This document shows, piece by piece, positions 1 to 8,690 of a DNA stretch of 64,000 nt (position 1 is its first letter; every line of letters begins with the position of its first letter). Under the pieces are notes generated by a model. The model was not told the origin of the DNA, ran no database searches, and worked only from the letters and a program-made list of their open reading frames with translations. A program made the position numbers and the translations under genes. The stretch is from Myxococcus eversor (GTDB taxonomy: Bacteria > Myxococcota > Myxococcia > Myxococcales > Myxococcaceae): contig NZ_JAAIXY010000002.1 of assembly GCF_010894455.1 (NCBI RefSeq), positions 62,001 to 126,000 of the forward strand, read 5' to 3'.

Positions 1-483
1 TGGCCCCGTGCGTGGGATGTCCACCTCCGCGACGAACAGGTCCGTGTCGCGCACCTGCGCGAGCTGCGTGGCGGTGGGCGACCATTCGTTGAAGTCGCCG
101 GCCACGTACGTGTCGCGCGCGGCATCACCCCGGACGAAGAAGACCACCCGCTGCCGGCCTGAGCTCGCGTCGCTCACCAGCGGCGTGCCGCCCTGCGCCG
201 CCACGTCCGCGACGAACTGGTCGATGGCCGCGGTGCGGACCTCGGGCGAGGTGGCCCGGCTCATCGCGAGTTGCAAGCCCACCCACAGGGAGATGGGGGC
301 GCCGCGCACGACGGACGAGCGCTGACAGGCCCAGCTCTCCGGTCCCGAGCCGCCATCCGGTGAGACGCCCCCATCCGGGTACGACTGGGTGAAGGGCGGG
401 GGCCGCACGTACACCGAGCCCTCGGAGTCATCACACGCGGACAGCAGCGTCGCGCACAGCAGGACGGCGGACAGACGGCGCAT
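1..483 (-). CDS. Lipoprotein with CBM48/glycogen-binding-like domain (partial)
   Basis: The gene starts at ATG 483 and runs off the left edge, so 161 codons are visible. The N-terminus is a lipoprotein signal (MRRLSAVLLCATLLSAC, lipobox LSAC), so the mature protein should be membrane anchored outside the cytoplasm. About residues 118-150 contain YVAGDFNEWSP, the typical opening strand of CBM48/isoamylase-N or AMPK glycogen-binding folds. In secreted bacterial proteins this fold often precedes an esterase of the enterochelin-esterase type, but that part would lie outside the window, so the activity is unknown. It lies 30 bp downstream of the lipoprotein gene 514-1059 on the same strand, which suggests co-transcription. 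Confidence 0.75.
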   Translation of the reverse strand, partial: MRRLSAVLLCATLLSACDDSEGSVYVRPPPFTQSYPDGGVSPDGGSGPESWACQRSSVVRGAPISLWVGLQLAMSRATSPEVRTAAIDQFVADVAAQGGTPLVSDASSGRQRVVFFVRGDAARDTYVAGDFNEWSPTATQLAQVRDTDLFVAEVDIPRTGP

Positions 484-513
484 CAAGGTCTCCAACGGCT
501 GGAGGGAACCGAC

Positions 514-1059
514 CTACGGCTGGGGCTTGGTGGCGGTGGCGGTCCCCGGCACCGTGAACTCGCGGCCCCACAGCCGGACCTTCGCGGCCTTGTCCGCCTC
601 GCCATCGAAGAAGACGCTCGCCTTCACCTTCACCGAGGGCGGCACCTTGATGGAGTCCGCCGCCTGTCCCGGAGAGCGCGCCTGGAGCGACGTGGCGAAG
701 CCATCCTTGTCCAGGAGCTGCGCGCCTCCTCCCTCCTGGAGTCCGAGCAGGTGCAGCGGCTCGGCCGTCTTGTTCGTCACGGCCAGCACCACCTCCACCC
801 CTCCTCCACTGGACGCCTTCACCTCCAGCACGGACAGCTCCGTGTTGGCGTGGACCTCGTCGGCCGCGGACAGCGTGCGCGAGCCATCCGTGCTCACCGC
901 GCCCTTGCGGCCTTCCTTCAGGCCCTCCACCACGCCACTGCTGGCGCCCTTGGCCACTTCCACCGTCTTGCCCACCACCGCGGCCGTGACGTCCTTCGCG
1001 GTTTCGCCCTGGCAGGCGGGGACGAGGAGCAACAACGGAGCGAGCAGCAGGCGGCGCAT
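514..1059 (-). CDS. Lipoprotein of unknown function
   Basis: 181 aa. ATG 1059 is chosen over upstream in-frame starts because a strong Shine-Dalgarno (GGAGGTCC) lies just before it and the protein then begins with a lipoprotein signal, MRRLLLAPLLLLVPAC. The rest has a short Ala/Val/Lys-rich stretch (about 20-60) and a beta-rich C-terminal half that looks like an immunoglobulin-type fold (VEVVLAVTNKTAEPLHLLGL). No family is recognised with certainty. It is probably the first gene of a leftward pair with the CBM48 lipoprotein. The C-terminal pattern of charged strands ending WGREFTVPG suggests a folded extracytoplasmic domain rather than a linker. Confidence 0.75.
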   Translation of the reverse strand: MRRLLLAPLLLLVPACQGETAKDVTAAVVGKTVEVAKGASSGVVEGLKEGRKGAVSTDGSRTLSAADEVHANTELSVLEVKASSGGGVEVVLAVTNKTAEPLHLLGLQEGGGAQLLDKDGFATSLQARSPGQAADSIKVPPSVKVKASVFFDGEADKAAKVRLWGREFTVPGTATATKPQP

Positions 1060-1250
1060 GGGACCTCCAGACGAATGTGGGCGCGGGTGTACTACAGGCC
1101 CCCGCCTGGGCGCGAGAGGGGCCTCCCCCGCCTGGCTTCCGACCATTCGTGGACACCTGGACGCACCTTCTCGCGCCCGGCGGGCTCCGAAGAGGTTATG
1201 AGTCACCCATGGCTCGCGCTCTGCTGCTCTCGCTGCTGGTGAGGCAGCAC

Positions 1251-1742
1251 ATGGCTCTGAAGGAAAAGTTTCGCGCCAAGTACCCACACCCCTGGTTGGT
1301 GTGGGAGGCGGGCGCGTGGAACGTCCCCGAGACGACGGAGGGGAACGTGGGTGCCACCCGCCTGCCCTTGACGGACCTGCGGGACTGTCTGCCCGCCGGG
1401 GACGCCATGTGCTTCGAGTTGGTGGCCCTGGCGGAGCGAGGCCCCATGCGGTTGGGCCGCGCCTCGAACAACGCCTTGGTCGTCAACGACGCCACGGTGT
1501 CGAGGGAGCAGCTCATCCTCACGCCCCGGCCCCACGCGGGCTGGCATGTGGCGAAGGTGGCGGATGCCCGGCCGGTGAAGCTGGATGGCCAGGAGCTCAC
1601 CGAGGACGGCGCGGAGCTGAGCCCCGGCGCGAAGCTGGAGGTGGGCGACGTGCGCTTCACCTTCCACGACGCGGACGGCTTCGACGAGCGCATCTCCCGC
1701 ATCGCCGCGCAGGTCCTGGCGCAGACGGCCGCCTCGCGCTGA
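1251..1742 (+). CDS. FHA-domain protein
   Basis: 163 aa from ATG 1251, which has GGTGAGG upstream at good spacing. An alternative ATG at 1209 would add 14 hydrophobic residues and has a weaker ribosome site. Residues about 65-150 form a forkhead-associated domain: MRLGRASNNALVVNDATVSR matches the GR-S-N-h-h-x-x-x-V-S-R phosphothreonine-binding signature. FHA domains bind pThr peptides, so this is likely a soluble reader of Ser/Thr kinase signalling. A Hanks-type kinase is encoded convergently next door (1872-3407), which makes a functional link attractive but unproven. No other domain is visible. Confidence 0.85.
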   Translation: MALKEKFRAKYPHPWLVWEAGAWNVPETTEGNVGATRLPLTDLRDCLPAGDAMCFELVALAERGPMRLGRASNNALVVNDATVSREQLILTPRPHAGWHVAKVADARPVKLDGQELTEDGAELSPGAKLEVGDVRFTFHDADGFDERISRIAAQVLAQTAASR

Positions 1743-1871
1743 GGCGGGAAGGCCCGACGCTCCCACGAGCAGCGCGGCGAGATTGCCCTTCACGCAACGA
1801 AGGAGCGGCGCTCGCCACGAGCAGCCTGCCCGTCCCGAAGGAGTCCTCGCTCTCGGCGGGGCTGCCTGCTC

Positions 1872-3407
1872 CTACCGTGAAGCCGGGTCAGCGCTCGCCG
1901 CGCGAGTGCCCCTGCGAGGCGCGGGAGCGTTCCGGGTGCCCTTCTTCGCGCTCGTCTTCGCGGTGAGGGACTTGGCCAGCGGCACCTCCAGCTCGGCGTG
2001 GGCATCCAGCCGCACCGAGCGCTCCGACGACACGTAGCCCGCCAGCTCCACCTTGAGGGTCAGCGGCACCTCGCGGCGCGGCAGCTCACGCACCAGCGGG
2101 GTGATGCCCAGCACCTCGCCCGTGTCCGAGCGCACCACCTGCGCGCCCTCCGGGAAGGAGTGCACGGTGAGCCTGACGGCGGGATGAACGAGCTCAAGCG
2201 GCAACGGCTCCGCCCGGGCCTCGGCCTCGCGCTGAGGCGCCACGACGGACACTGGCGCGCGCGCGAGGAGGGACTCGTCCACAGAGACCACCGAGCCCTT
2301 CGAGTTCGTCGAGCGCATCCCGGTCCACAGCAGCGCTCCCGTCAGCAGCGCCAGCACGCCACCGCCCGCGGCCATCACCGCGCGACGACGCGTCGCTCCC
2401 GCGATGGCGGCCATCCGCCGCGTGGGCCGCTCCGACGCCTCCAGCGCCGCCACGGCCTCCGGCGACGAGGGCGCCTGGACGGGCATCAGCAACAGCCCCG
2501 TCGTCACCTCCGCGAGCGTCTGGGGCCGCGCCTCCGGCTCCTTCGCCAGGCAGCGCATCACCAGGTCCGCGAGCTGCGGCGGCAGCGGCTCGCCGGAAGG
2601 CAGGTGCGAGGGCAGCGGCGGCGGCGGCTGGGTGATGATCTGCACCACCAGCTGACCGAAGGCCTCCGCCTGGAACGGCGGATGCCCGCAGAGCATCTCG
2701 TAGAAGATGTTGCCCACCGCGTAGATGTCCGAGCGCGCGTCCACCGAGAGGCCCGCGGCCTGCTCTGGAGACATGTACGCCGGCGTGCCGATGATGGTGC
2801 CGTCCAACGTGCCGGTGGGAGCCCCCTCGGAGGACAGGTGCTTGGCCACGCCGAAGTCCAGCACCTTCACGAAGTCCGGCTGGCCCGCGCGCTGGGTGAG
2901 GAAGAGGTTGTCCGGTTTGATATCCCGGTGCACCACGCCCACGTGGTGGGCCGCGCCCAGCGCCGCGCAGACCTGCACGGCGATGCGCTGGATGCGCGCG
3001 AGCGACAGCGGCTCCTGCTTCAGGAGCGCGCCCAGCCCATGGCCGCGCAAGAGCTCCATGACGCAGTAGACATGGCCACCCTCGCCCTCGTCCACGAAGT
3101 CGAAGATCTCCACGATGTGCTCGTGGTTGATTTGATTCACGGTGCGGGCTTCCTGGAAGAAGCGCTGCACGAAGCCGCCGTCCCGCGCGTGCTCCGGCTT
3201 CAGCACCTTCAGGGCCACCTGCCGCCCCAGCCGCGCGTGACGCGCCTGGAACACCCGCCCCATGGAGCCTTCACCCAGGTACGTCTCGAGCTGGTAGCTG
3301 CCCAGCACCGAGCCCTCCCGCAACTCCACGCCCATCCGGGGCTCGCCACTCATGGAGCCTCCACGACCGGACAGCAGGGTCTGCGCGAAGAGGTCATCGT
3401 TGCCCAT
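1872..3407 (-). CDS. Membrane Ser/Thr protein kinase with PEGA domain
   Basis: 511 aa from ATG 3407. The Hanks-type kinase domain spans about residues 38-305: glycine loop LGEGSMGRVF, ATP lysine K67, catalytic HRDIKPDN (D162), DFG at 184-186 and GTPAYMSPEQ in the activation segment. All catalytic residues are present, so it should be active. A single transmembrane helix at about 342-364 is followed by an extracytoplasmic part with a PEGA domain (about 411-477, starting VRLTVHSFPEGA) and a basic Ala/Arg-rich tail. PEGA domains are common in myxobacterial envelope proteins. The MopE-like lipoprotein and PEGA protein genes upstream on the same strand (3616-5172) could share the pathway. Confidence 0.93.
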   Translation of the reverse strand: MGNDDLFAQTLLSGRGGSMSGEPRMGVELREGSVLGSYQLETYLGEGSMGRVFQARHARLGRQVALKVLKPEHARDGGFVQRFFQEARTVNQINHEHIVEIFDFVDEGEGGHVYCVMELLRGHGLGALLKQEPLSLARIQRIAVQVCAALGAAHHVGVVHRDIKPDNLFLTQRAGQPDFVKVLDFGVAKHLSSEGAPTGTLDGTIIGTPAYMSPEQAAGLSVDARSDIYAVGNIFYEMLCGHPPFQAEAFGQLVVQIITQPPPPLPSHLPSGEPLPPQLADLVMRCLAKEPEARPQTLAEVTTGLLLMPVQAPSSPEAVAALEASERPTRRMAAIAGATRRRAVMAAGGGVLALLTGALLWTGMRSTNSKGSVVSVDESLLARAPVSVVAPQREAEARAEPLPLELVHPAVRLTVHSFPEGAQVVRSDTGEVLGITPLVRELPRREVPLTLKVELAGYVSSERSVRLDAHAELEVPLAKSLTAKTSAKKGTRNAPAPRRGTRAASADPASR

Positions 3408-3615
3408 GGTGTGAAGAACTCTCCATGCCCGGGCCCAACGGCAACCCACACCGGCCCCTCTGTCTTCCACGCAACGTCCGCGCCGTTGCCTCCGCCAGAG
3501 GTCCTCGAGGACCCCTCACTCCAGCCGGAGGCCCCGAGCCCGCACGCACGCCTCCACGCTCCGTCCGCCGTCCACCCACGGACGGGCGTGCCCACCTGTC
3601 GCCGGTGCCGTTGCG

Positions 3616-3969
3616 TCAGGGAGTCCCCGAGCGAAGCTGGCACCGACCCTCCACGCAGGCCTGCTCGGCGGTGCAGGCAACGCCGCAGGCGCCGCAGTTC
3701 AACGGGTCCGACCCCCGGTCGATGCCCTCGTCGATCTGCCCATCGCAGTCGTCGTCCACGTTGTTGCACTTCTCCTCGGGCTCCGGGAGGCAGCAGTACT
3801 TGGGCCCGTCGTTGGGGAGCGACGTGCACACGTACCCCTCCCCGCCGCAGTCGGCCTCCACCTCACAGGTGTAGGGAGAGTCCTTGGGGAAATCCACCGC
3901 GCAGCCCGCCACGCCGGACACCAGCAGCAGGGCGGCGAAGGCTCGCAACCAGCAATTGAAGGTCTTCAT
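3616..3969 (-). CDS. MopE-type putative metal-binding lipoprotein
   Basis: 117 aa from ATG 3969. It has a lipoprotein signal with lipobox VAGC (Cys23). The rest is Cys-rich and contains CNNVDDDCDGQIDEG, the MopE/'putative metal-binding motif' repeat typical of myxobacterial surface proteins, followed by NCGACGVAC. The Asp-rich loop may bind calcium or another metal and the paired cysteines probably form disulfides, so the protein should work outside the cytoplasm. It starts 3 bp after the stop of the PEGA protein (3973-5172), so the two are surely co-transcribed. The 208 bp between it and the kinase start hold no gene I can support. Confidence 0.85.
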   Translation of the reverse strand: MKTFNCWLRAFAALLLVSGVAGCAVDFPKDSPYTCEVEADCGGEGYVCTSLPNDGPKYCCLPEPEEKCNNVDDDCDGQIDEGIDRGSDPLNCGACGVACTAEQACVEGRCQLRSGTP

Positions 3970-3972
3970 GGG

Positions 3973-5172
3973 TCAGAAGCTCCCGCCAACGACGACATGG
4001 ACCGCGGTGGCCGCGCCCGCGCTGACCGTGCCCGTGGGCGCCGGCGCCTCACTGCGCGAGGGCACCACCAGCAACCACGTCACGCTGCCCGCCGTCACCG
4101 CGCCACCGCCGACGAGCAGCGCCGTGGCCAGATTGGCCTGCGACTGCGCGTCCAGCCGCTCCTTGCGCGTCACGTCGATCATCCCGTCTCCATCCGCGTC
4201 GGTCGCCCGGGACGCCACGTCCTTGGCGCTCTTGCCCATCATCGCGCCCACGCCCACCGCCACCAGGCCCACCACCGCCGTGTAGAGCGCCGGCCGCTTG
4301 TAGATGGGCGTACCCCCGGAGCCCTTCGCCGCCTTCCGGGCCACCGCGTCCTCCGGGCCTTCCGGCGCCGGGCCGGAGATCTCCATCCGGACCTCCACCT
4401 GCTCGCGCCCACCGGGCTTGAGCGTCAGCGTCTTGGTGAAGGGCGCGTATTCCTCCGCGGACACCTCCAACTGCGCGGTGCCCGGCGGCAGGCGCGCCTC
4501 CACGCTGCCCACGCCGAGGATGCGCTCGCCCACCTTCACCACCGCGGTGGGGACGTTGACGCTCACCTTCAGCACCGCGCGCGGACGGGCCAGCGCCATC
4601 ATCCGGCTGCCCAGCTTGCTGGCCGCTTCCTTCTGGAACGCCGCGTCCTTCGGGTTGCGCCCCGACACCACGTCCTCGTGCACCACGTTGCGGTCGCGGT
4701 CATACGTCCACGCGCGCAGCGTCCAGCCCGCGTCCTCCAGCGACAGCCGCGCCGTGGTGAGCAGGTCCGCCTCCAGCGCCTCCGCCGGCTCCGCCAGACA
4801 CGCGGCCTGCGTGCAGCGCAGCGTCGCGTCGTAGCGGTTCTCCAGCCGCTCGCGCACGTCGCGGGGGCTGCCGCCGAAGGCCACCATGCCGGAGGACACC
4901 GCGCCCTTCGCCAGCTCTCGCAGCCAGACCGAGGCCTGCTGCGCGCCCGCGCGCTCCGGTGTGTCCAGGCCCACGAGGATGAAGCGCGGTGTCAGCGACA
5001 CGCCCTCGTCCTCGGGTCTCAGGTCCAACCCCATGCCCGGCTGCTCCGGGGACTGCTGGGTGGACGAATCGGAGCTGAGGTCCAGCCCCAGGCCCTGCTC
5101 CTGGGCCCGCGCGGGACGGGCCAGCAGCACGAGCGCCAGCATGGCGACAGGCAGAACGGCGGGAATGCGCAT
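3973..5172 (-). CDS. Secreted PEGA-domain protein
   Basis: 399 aa from ATG 5172 with a cleavable signal peptide (LALVLLARPARAQ). Residues about 45-195 form a globular domain (from RFILVGLDTPER) with one disulfide candidate (CTQAAC). About 200-268 is a PEGA domain, with LPPGTAQLEVSAEEYAPFTK as its core. A hydrophobic helix at about 295-315 and a second near 350-372 suggest the C-terminal end is membrane embedded. Function is unknown; proteins of this layout in myxobacteria are usually envelope proteins near kinases. It is the first gene of a two-gene unit with the MopE-motif lipoprotein. Confidence 0.8.
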   Translation of the reverse strand: MRIPAVLPVAMLALVLLARPARAQEQGLGLDLSSDSSTQQSPEQPGMGLDLRPEDEGVSLTPRFILVGLDTPERAGAQQASVWLRELAKGAVSSGMVAFGGSPRDVRERLENRYDATLRCTQAACLAEPAEALEADLLTTARLSLEDAGWTLRAWTYDRDRNVVHEDVVSGRNPKDAAFQKEAASKLGSRMMALARPRAVLKVSVNVPTAVVKVGERILGVGSVEARLPPGTAQLEVSAEEYAPFTKTLTLKPGGREQVEVRMEISGPAPEGPEDAVARKAAKGSGGTPIYKRPALYTAVVGLVAVGVGAMMGKSAKDVASRATDADGDGMIDVTRKERLDAQSQANLATALLVGGGAVTAGSVTWLLVVPSRSEAPAPTGTVSAGAATAVHVVVGGSF

Positions 5173-5364
5173 GCTGTCGTTCTACTCCTTTGCCATTCCC
5201 AACGGAATGATCGCTCGTGTTCCAGACACCGGAGGTCGGCATGTGGGTGTCAACCCTGTGCGACATGGCCGCCTGCCCTGCGCACGGAGGGGAAGCGGCT
5301 CGGGGCTGGAAGCTTGCCGGGTGTCGCGGGGGTCCTCATCTCCCATCGTAAGGAGGCGTGACAC

Positions 5365-5805
5365 ATGGCGGACGCAAAGCTCTGGATTCTTGTGGGGAAC
5401 GCGAGCCGGGCAAGGCTCTTCGCGACGGACGCGAAGGCGGAGAAGGACTGGAGTCTGGTCGAGGAGTTCCACCACGAGGAGAGCCGCTCCAAGAGCGAGC
5501 TGCTGCGCGACCAGCCAGACAACCCCAACGCCGGCACCCTGCATGGCCCGCCGGGTGAGAACGAGCCCAACGGCCGCCGGGAGCTGGAGCATGAGCGCTT
5601 CGCCCGGGAGCTGTCCGGCGTCCTGGACAAGGGGCATGACAGCCACGCCTTCGACAAGCTCGTCATCGCCGCGCCGCCCGAATTCCTCGGCAGGCTGCGC
5701 AAGGCGCTGAGCACCCGGGTGCGGCAGCGCGTGCTGCTCGACGTGGGCTCGGACTACTCCACCGTGCCCGCCCGCGATTTGCCTGAGCGCGTCCCCCTCC
5801 TCTAG
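5365..5805 (+). CDS. Host-attachment-family protein
   Basis: 146 aa from ATG 5365 with TAAGGAGGCG upstream, an unusually strong ribosome site. The sequence MADAKLWILVGNASRARLF and the later LVIAAPPEFLGRLRKAL match the 'protein required for attachment to host cells' family, which adopts an archaeal eRF1-like fold. The name comes from a plant-associated species; most members are soluble proteins of unknown role, so adhesion should not be assumed. It is transcribed divergently from the PEGA gene, with a 192-bp spacer between them. No signal peptide or membrane segment is present. Confidence 0.85.
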   Translation: MADAKLWILVGNASRARLFATDAKAEKDWSLVEEFHHEESRSKSELLRDQPDNPNAGTLHGPPGENEPNGRRELEHERFARELSGVLDKGHDSHAFDKLVIAAPPEFLGRLRKALSTRVRQRVLLDVGSDYSTVPARDLPERVPLL

Positions 5806-5904
5806 CGTGGCCTTTTCCGGAATTTCCGGAAGCAGCGGTCCGGGCGTCAGCGGTGGGGCGGGCGCCCGGGCCCCGCGCGGATGCGCGCGGCGCGAGGAGC
5901 ATGA

Positions 5905-6504
5905 ATGGCGGTGGTGAAGGCGGTCCTGCTGGACCTGGGCAACGTCCTCGTCTTCCACGACAACGCGTTGCTCTTCTCCAGACTGGGAGCGTGTGCCCGG
6001 ATGCAGGCGCACGAAGTCTCGCAGCGGCTGATGGGCGCCGGGTGGACCGCGGCCAACAAGGGCCTGCTGGACGCGGAGGGCATCCGCCGCAGCGTGTGCG
6101 GAGCGCTCCAGGTGGAGCTGCCCATGGCGGAGTTCGCGCCCCTGTGGAGCAGCCACTTCACCACCCACGACGCGGTGCTGCCCCGGGTGGAGTCCCTCGT
6201 CGGGAAGGTGAAGCTGGTGCTGGTGTCCAACACCAACGCGCTGCACGCGGCCTACCTGCGACCCCGGCTGCCGCTGCTCCAGCGCTTCGACGCGCTGGTG
6301 ATGAGCTGCGAGGTGGGCAGCGTCAAGCCGGAGCCGGACATCTACCGAATCGCCCTGGAGCGCGCGGGCTGCGCGCCCGAAGAGGCCGCCTTCTTCGACG
6401 ACCTGCCGGAGTTCGTGGACGCGGCCGACGCGCTGGGCATGCGCGGGCAGGTGTTCACCACCGCCGCCGCCTTCGACGCGCAGCTCGAGGCGCTGGGTCT
6501 ATGA
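5905..6504 (+). CDS. HAD-superfamily hydrolase (phosphatase-like)
   Basis: 199 aa. ATG 5905 follows GAGGAG at good spacing. The four HAD motifs are visible: I VLLDLGNVLV (Asp nucleophile near residue 10), II VLVSNTN, III lysine in GSVKPEPDIY, and IV FFDDLPEFVDAA. The helical cap between motifs I and II makes it a subclass IA enzyme. The DLGNV form of motif I, with Gly in place of the second Asp, is shared with YihX-type sugar-phosphate phosphatases, so a phosphate monoester of a sugar or nucleotide is a reasonable substrate class. Its stop codon overlaps the start of the glycosyltransferase gene (ATGA), implying translational coupling. Confidence 0.88.
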   Translation: MAVVKAVLLDLGNVLVFHDNALLFSRLGACARMQAHEVSQRLMGAGWTAANKGLLDAEGIRRSVCGALQVELPMAEFAPLWSSHFTTHDAVLPRVESLVGKVKLVLVSNTNALHAAYLRPRLPLLQRFDALVMSCEVGSVKPEPDIYRIALERAGCAPEEAAFFDDLPEFVDAADALGMRGQVFTTAAAFDAQLEALGL

Positions 6505-7325
6505 GGCTCGGCGGCTACGTCCTGCACCGCGACAACCAGGACACGTTGGCGCCCTGCCTGCGCGACCTGCTGGCCCTCTGTGACGAAGTGGTGGCGATGG
6601 ACTCCGGCTCCACGGATGGCTCGGCCCAGTTGGCTCGCTCGCTGGGCGCGCGCTCGCTGTCACACTCCTGGCGGGGCTACGGCGCCGCGCGCGTGGCCGC
6701 GGTGAACGCGCTGGCGCCGTGCGACTACGTCTTCTACCTGGACTCGGACGAGTCGCTGGAGCCCGGCGCGCTGGACACGCTGCGCGCGTGGAAGGGCTCC
6801 TCGCCCGACGCGGACGTCTACCGGCTGCCCCGGCGCGACTGGGCGGAGATGGAGGGCCGCCGCTTCCTCTTCCGCACCCAGTGGCGCGCGCGGCTGGTGC
6901 GGCGGGAGAAGGCCGTGTGGCACGCGCGGCACATCGTCCACGAGGCCCTGCCGAAGATGCGGGGCGGGCGCGTGCAGGCGCCCATCGACCACCGCTTCGC
7001 CACCTCGGTGGCGCGCCGCTGCGCCAAGGAGGAACGCTACGCGCTGCTGTGGGCCCTGCGCGCCCACTTCGAGCGGCGTGGGCTCAAGCCCGTGGTCCTC
7101 CAGCGCCTGGCCGCGTGGGTGCGGGACGGCGTGCTCAACGGCGCCGTCTTCCGGGGCGGAGCGGACGCCTCCCGGCTGGCGTGGGGCGTGGCCGGCTACC
7201 ACTCCATCAAGTACGCGTACCTGCGCGAGCTGCGCCAGGGCCGCTACTCGGAGCTGGCGCGCATCTATTCAGAGGAACGCTACGACGAGCTGTTCGCCCG
7301 CGTGCGCGAGGGCCGGCTGGACTGA
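6501..7325 (+). CDS. Family 2 glycosyltransferase
   Basis: 274 aa from ATG 6501, overlapping the HAD gene by 4 bp. The N-terminal half is a GT-A nucleotide-sugar domain: DEVVAMDSGSTDGS is the UDP-sugar binding turn and FYLDSDESLEPG carries the DxD-type metal site. The architecture (short GT2 domain, then a basic C-terminal half with many Arg) matches the WaaE/KdtX-like group that adds sugars to the lipopolysaccharide core or other cell-surface glycans. No membrane segment is evident. The substrate cannot be read from sequence; coupling to a phosphatase fits a small surface-sugar unit. Confidence 0.88.
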   Translation: MRLGGYVLHRDNQDTLAPCLRDLLALCDEVVAMDSGSTDGSAQLARSLGARSLSHSWRGYGAARVAAVNALAPCDYVFYLDSDESLEPGALDTLRAWKGSSPDADVYRLPRRDWAEMEGRRFLFRTQWRARLVRREKAVWHARHIVHEALPKMRGGRVQAPIDHRFATSVARRCAKEERYALLWALRAHFERRGLKPVVLQRLAAWVRDGVLNGAVFRGGADASRLAWGVAGYHSIKYAYLRELRQGRYSELARIYSEERYDELFARVREGRLD

Positions 7326-7343
7326 AGGCCACGGCCCCGAGGC

Positions 7344-7991
7344 TCACTCGTACTTCGCCACGGGCGGCTCGTGCAGCCCCGCCTCCGCCCACTTCTGGTA
7401 CGCGGGCTGGGACAGGAGCGTGTCGCGGTACGCGGCGCTCACCGGCTCCAGCGCCACGTCGTAGGTGATGAAGCGCGTGGCCACCGGCGTGAAGAAGGCA
7501 TCCGCGATGCTGAACTGGCCGAAGAGGAATGGCCCGCCCTGTCCGAAGCGCGCGCGGCAGTCGGTCCACAAGGCCTGGATGCGAGCGATGTCCTCGGCGA
7601 CGCCGGGCACCCGGCCCTGTCCCGGCCGGCGCGCGCGCAGGTTCATCCCCATGTGCTCGCGCAGCCTGGTGAAGCTGGAGTGCATCTCCGCCGTCACCGA
7701 GCGCGCCACCGCGCGGGCCATGCGCTCCTGGGGCCACAGGTGGGCCTCCGGAAACGTCTCCGCCAGGTACTCGCAGATGGCCAGCGAGTCCCAGATGGAC
7801 AGGTCGCCATGCTTGAGCAACGGCAGGCGTCCGCTGGGCGAGTGCCGGGCGATGAGCTCGCGCGTCTCCGGGGTGTCCAGGGGGATGACCACCTCCTGGA
7901 ACGGCTGCCCCGTGTGGGCCAGCGCCAGATACGGCCGAAGCGACCAAGAGGAGTAGTTCTTCGAGGCAACGACGAGGGTGAGCGGGGACAT
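7344..7991 (-). CDS. Glutathione S-transferase family protein
   Basis: 215 aa; ATG 7991 is preferred because the family consensus begins at SPLTLVVASKNYSSWSLRP. The thioredoxin-fold N-terminal domain (1-80) has the Ser-rich active loop and SGRLPLLKHGD (cis-Pro) followed by IWDSLAICEYLAE, the glutathione gamma-glutamyl binding helix. The C-terminal half is an all-helical GST domain including FSIADAFFTPV with its conserved capping Asp. It is convergent with the glycosyltransferase, with only 18 bp between stops. Likely a cytoplasmic detoxification or isomerase enzyme; the actual substrate is unknown. Confidence 0.88.
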   Translation of the reverse strand: MSPLTLVVASKNYSSWSLRPYLALAHTGQPFQEVVIPLDTPETRELIARHSPSGRLPLLKHGDLSIWDSLAICEYLAETFPEAHLWPQERMARAVARSVTAEMHSSFTRLREHMGMNLRARRPGQGRVPGVAEDIARIQALWTDCRARFGQGGPFLFGQFSIADAFFTPVATRFITYDVALEPVSAAYRDTLLSQPAYQKWAEAGLHEPPVAKYE

Positions 7992-8032
7992 GGCGCGCAC
8001 GGTAGCGCTCCATGCGGCGGGATGCCCGTGCT

Positions 8033-8632
8033 TCAGTGCGCCGGGGTGTTGCGGCTCAAGAGCGAGCGCACGCGGGACAACCACGGCTGGCGACGACGGT
8101 GCTCCGGCGGGTCGATGCGGTACACCGCCACTGGCAGGCGGATGTTCTTCATCTCGCCCCGGCCCAGCCGCACCGGCGGGGACTCGAGCTGGCCCTCCAC
8201 CTGTCGCGCCACCGTCTCGCTGACGTAGAGCGTGCCGGGCCTCGCCAGCGCTTCGATGCGCGCGGCCAGGTTGACGCCCTCACCGAACACGTCGCCATCG
8301 CGGTGCACGACGACGCCCAGGTGCACGCCCACGCGCATGACGACGCGGCGCTCGGCGGCCACCAGTCCGTTGTGCACCTTGAGGGCCTGCTGAAGCTCCA
8401 GCCCGAAGTCCACGGCGGCAAGGCCACCCTCGAACTCCAAGAGGAAGCCATCCTCCAGGCGCTTCACCTCGCGGCCACCGTGACGCGGCAACAGCTCGCG
8501 GACCAGCACGGCGTGCTCGTCGCGCACCACCTGCTGGAGCGCTTCGTCACGCCAGGACTGATGCCCCACGGCCTCGATGCCCGTGAACAGGATGGCCGAC
8601 AGTTTCCCCGGCTCGGGTTCCTCCACCACCAT
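8033..8632 (-). CDS. Class III adenylate/guanylate cyclase-domain protein, one metal Asp missing
   Basis: 199 aa from ATG 8632, essentially one stand-alone cyclase homology domain. The family normally opens with FTDI, whose Asp binds catalytic metal; here it reads ILFTGIEA with Gly at position 18. The second metal Asp (D61 in LEDGF), adenine-selecting K57 and D114 (GDVFGEGVN), and transition-state N121 and R125 (NLAARIEAL) are retained. The protein may therefore be inactive or regulatory, or may use another ligand. No membrane, HAMP or receiver part is attached. It is the only gene of its transcription unit that I can see. Confidence 0.8.
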   Translation of the reverse strand: MVVEEPEPGKLSAILFTGIEAVGHQSWRDEALQQVVRDEHAVLVRELLPRHGGREVKRLEDGFLLEFEGGLAAVDFGLELQQALKVHNGLVAAERRVVMRVGVHLGVVVHRDGDVFGEGVNLAARIEALARPGTLYVSETVARQVEGQLESPPVRLGRGEMKNIRLPVAVYRIDPPEHRRRQPWLSRVRSLLSRNTPAH

Positions 8633-8690
8633 CGCTCATCTCCCCTCCCCCCGATGCCAATTGTCCGAAACGTTACTCCAGGACGAGGTC

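Noticed and set aside
1998..3959. A 653-codon open frame on the + strand across the kinase gene
   Set aside because: Arg/His/Pro-rich mirror of the kinase in high-GC DNA; no domain, no ribosome site; the opposite strand has a complete kinase.
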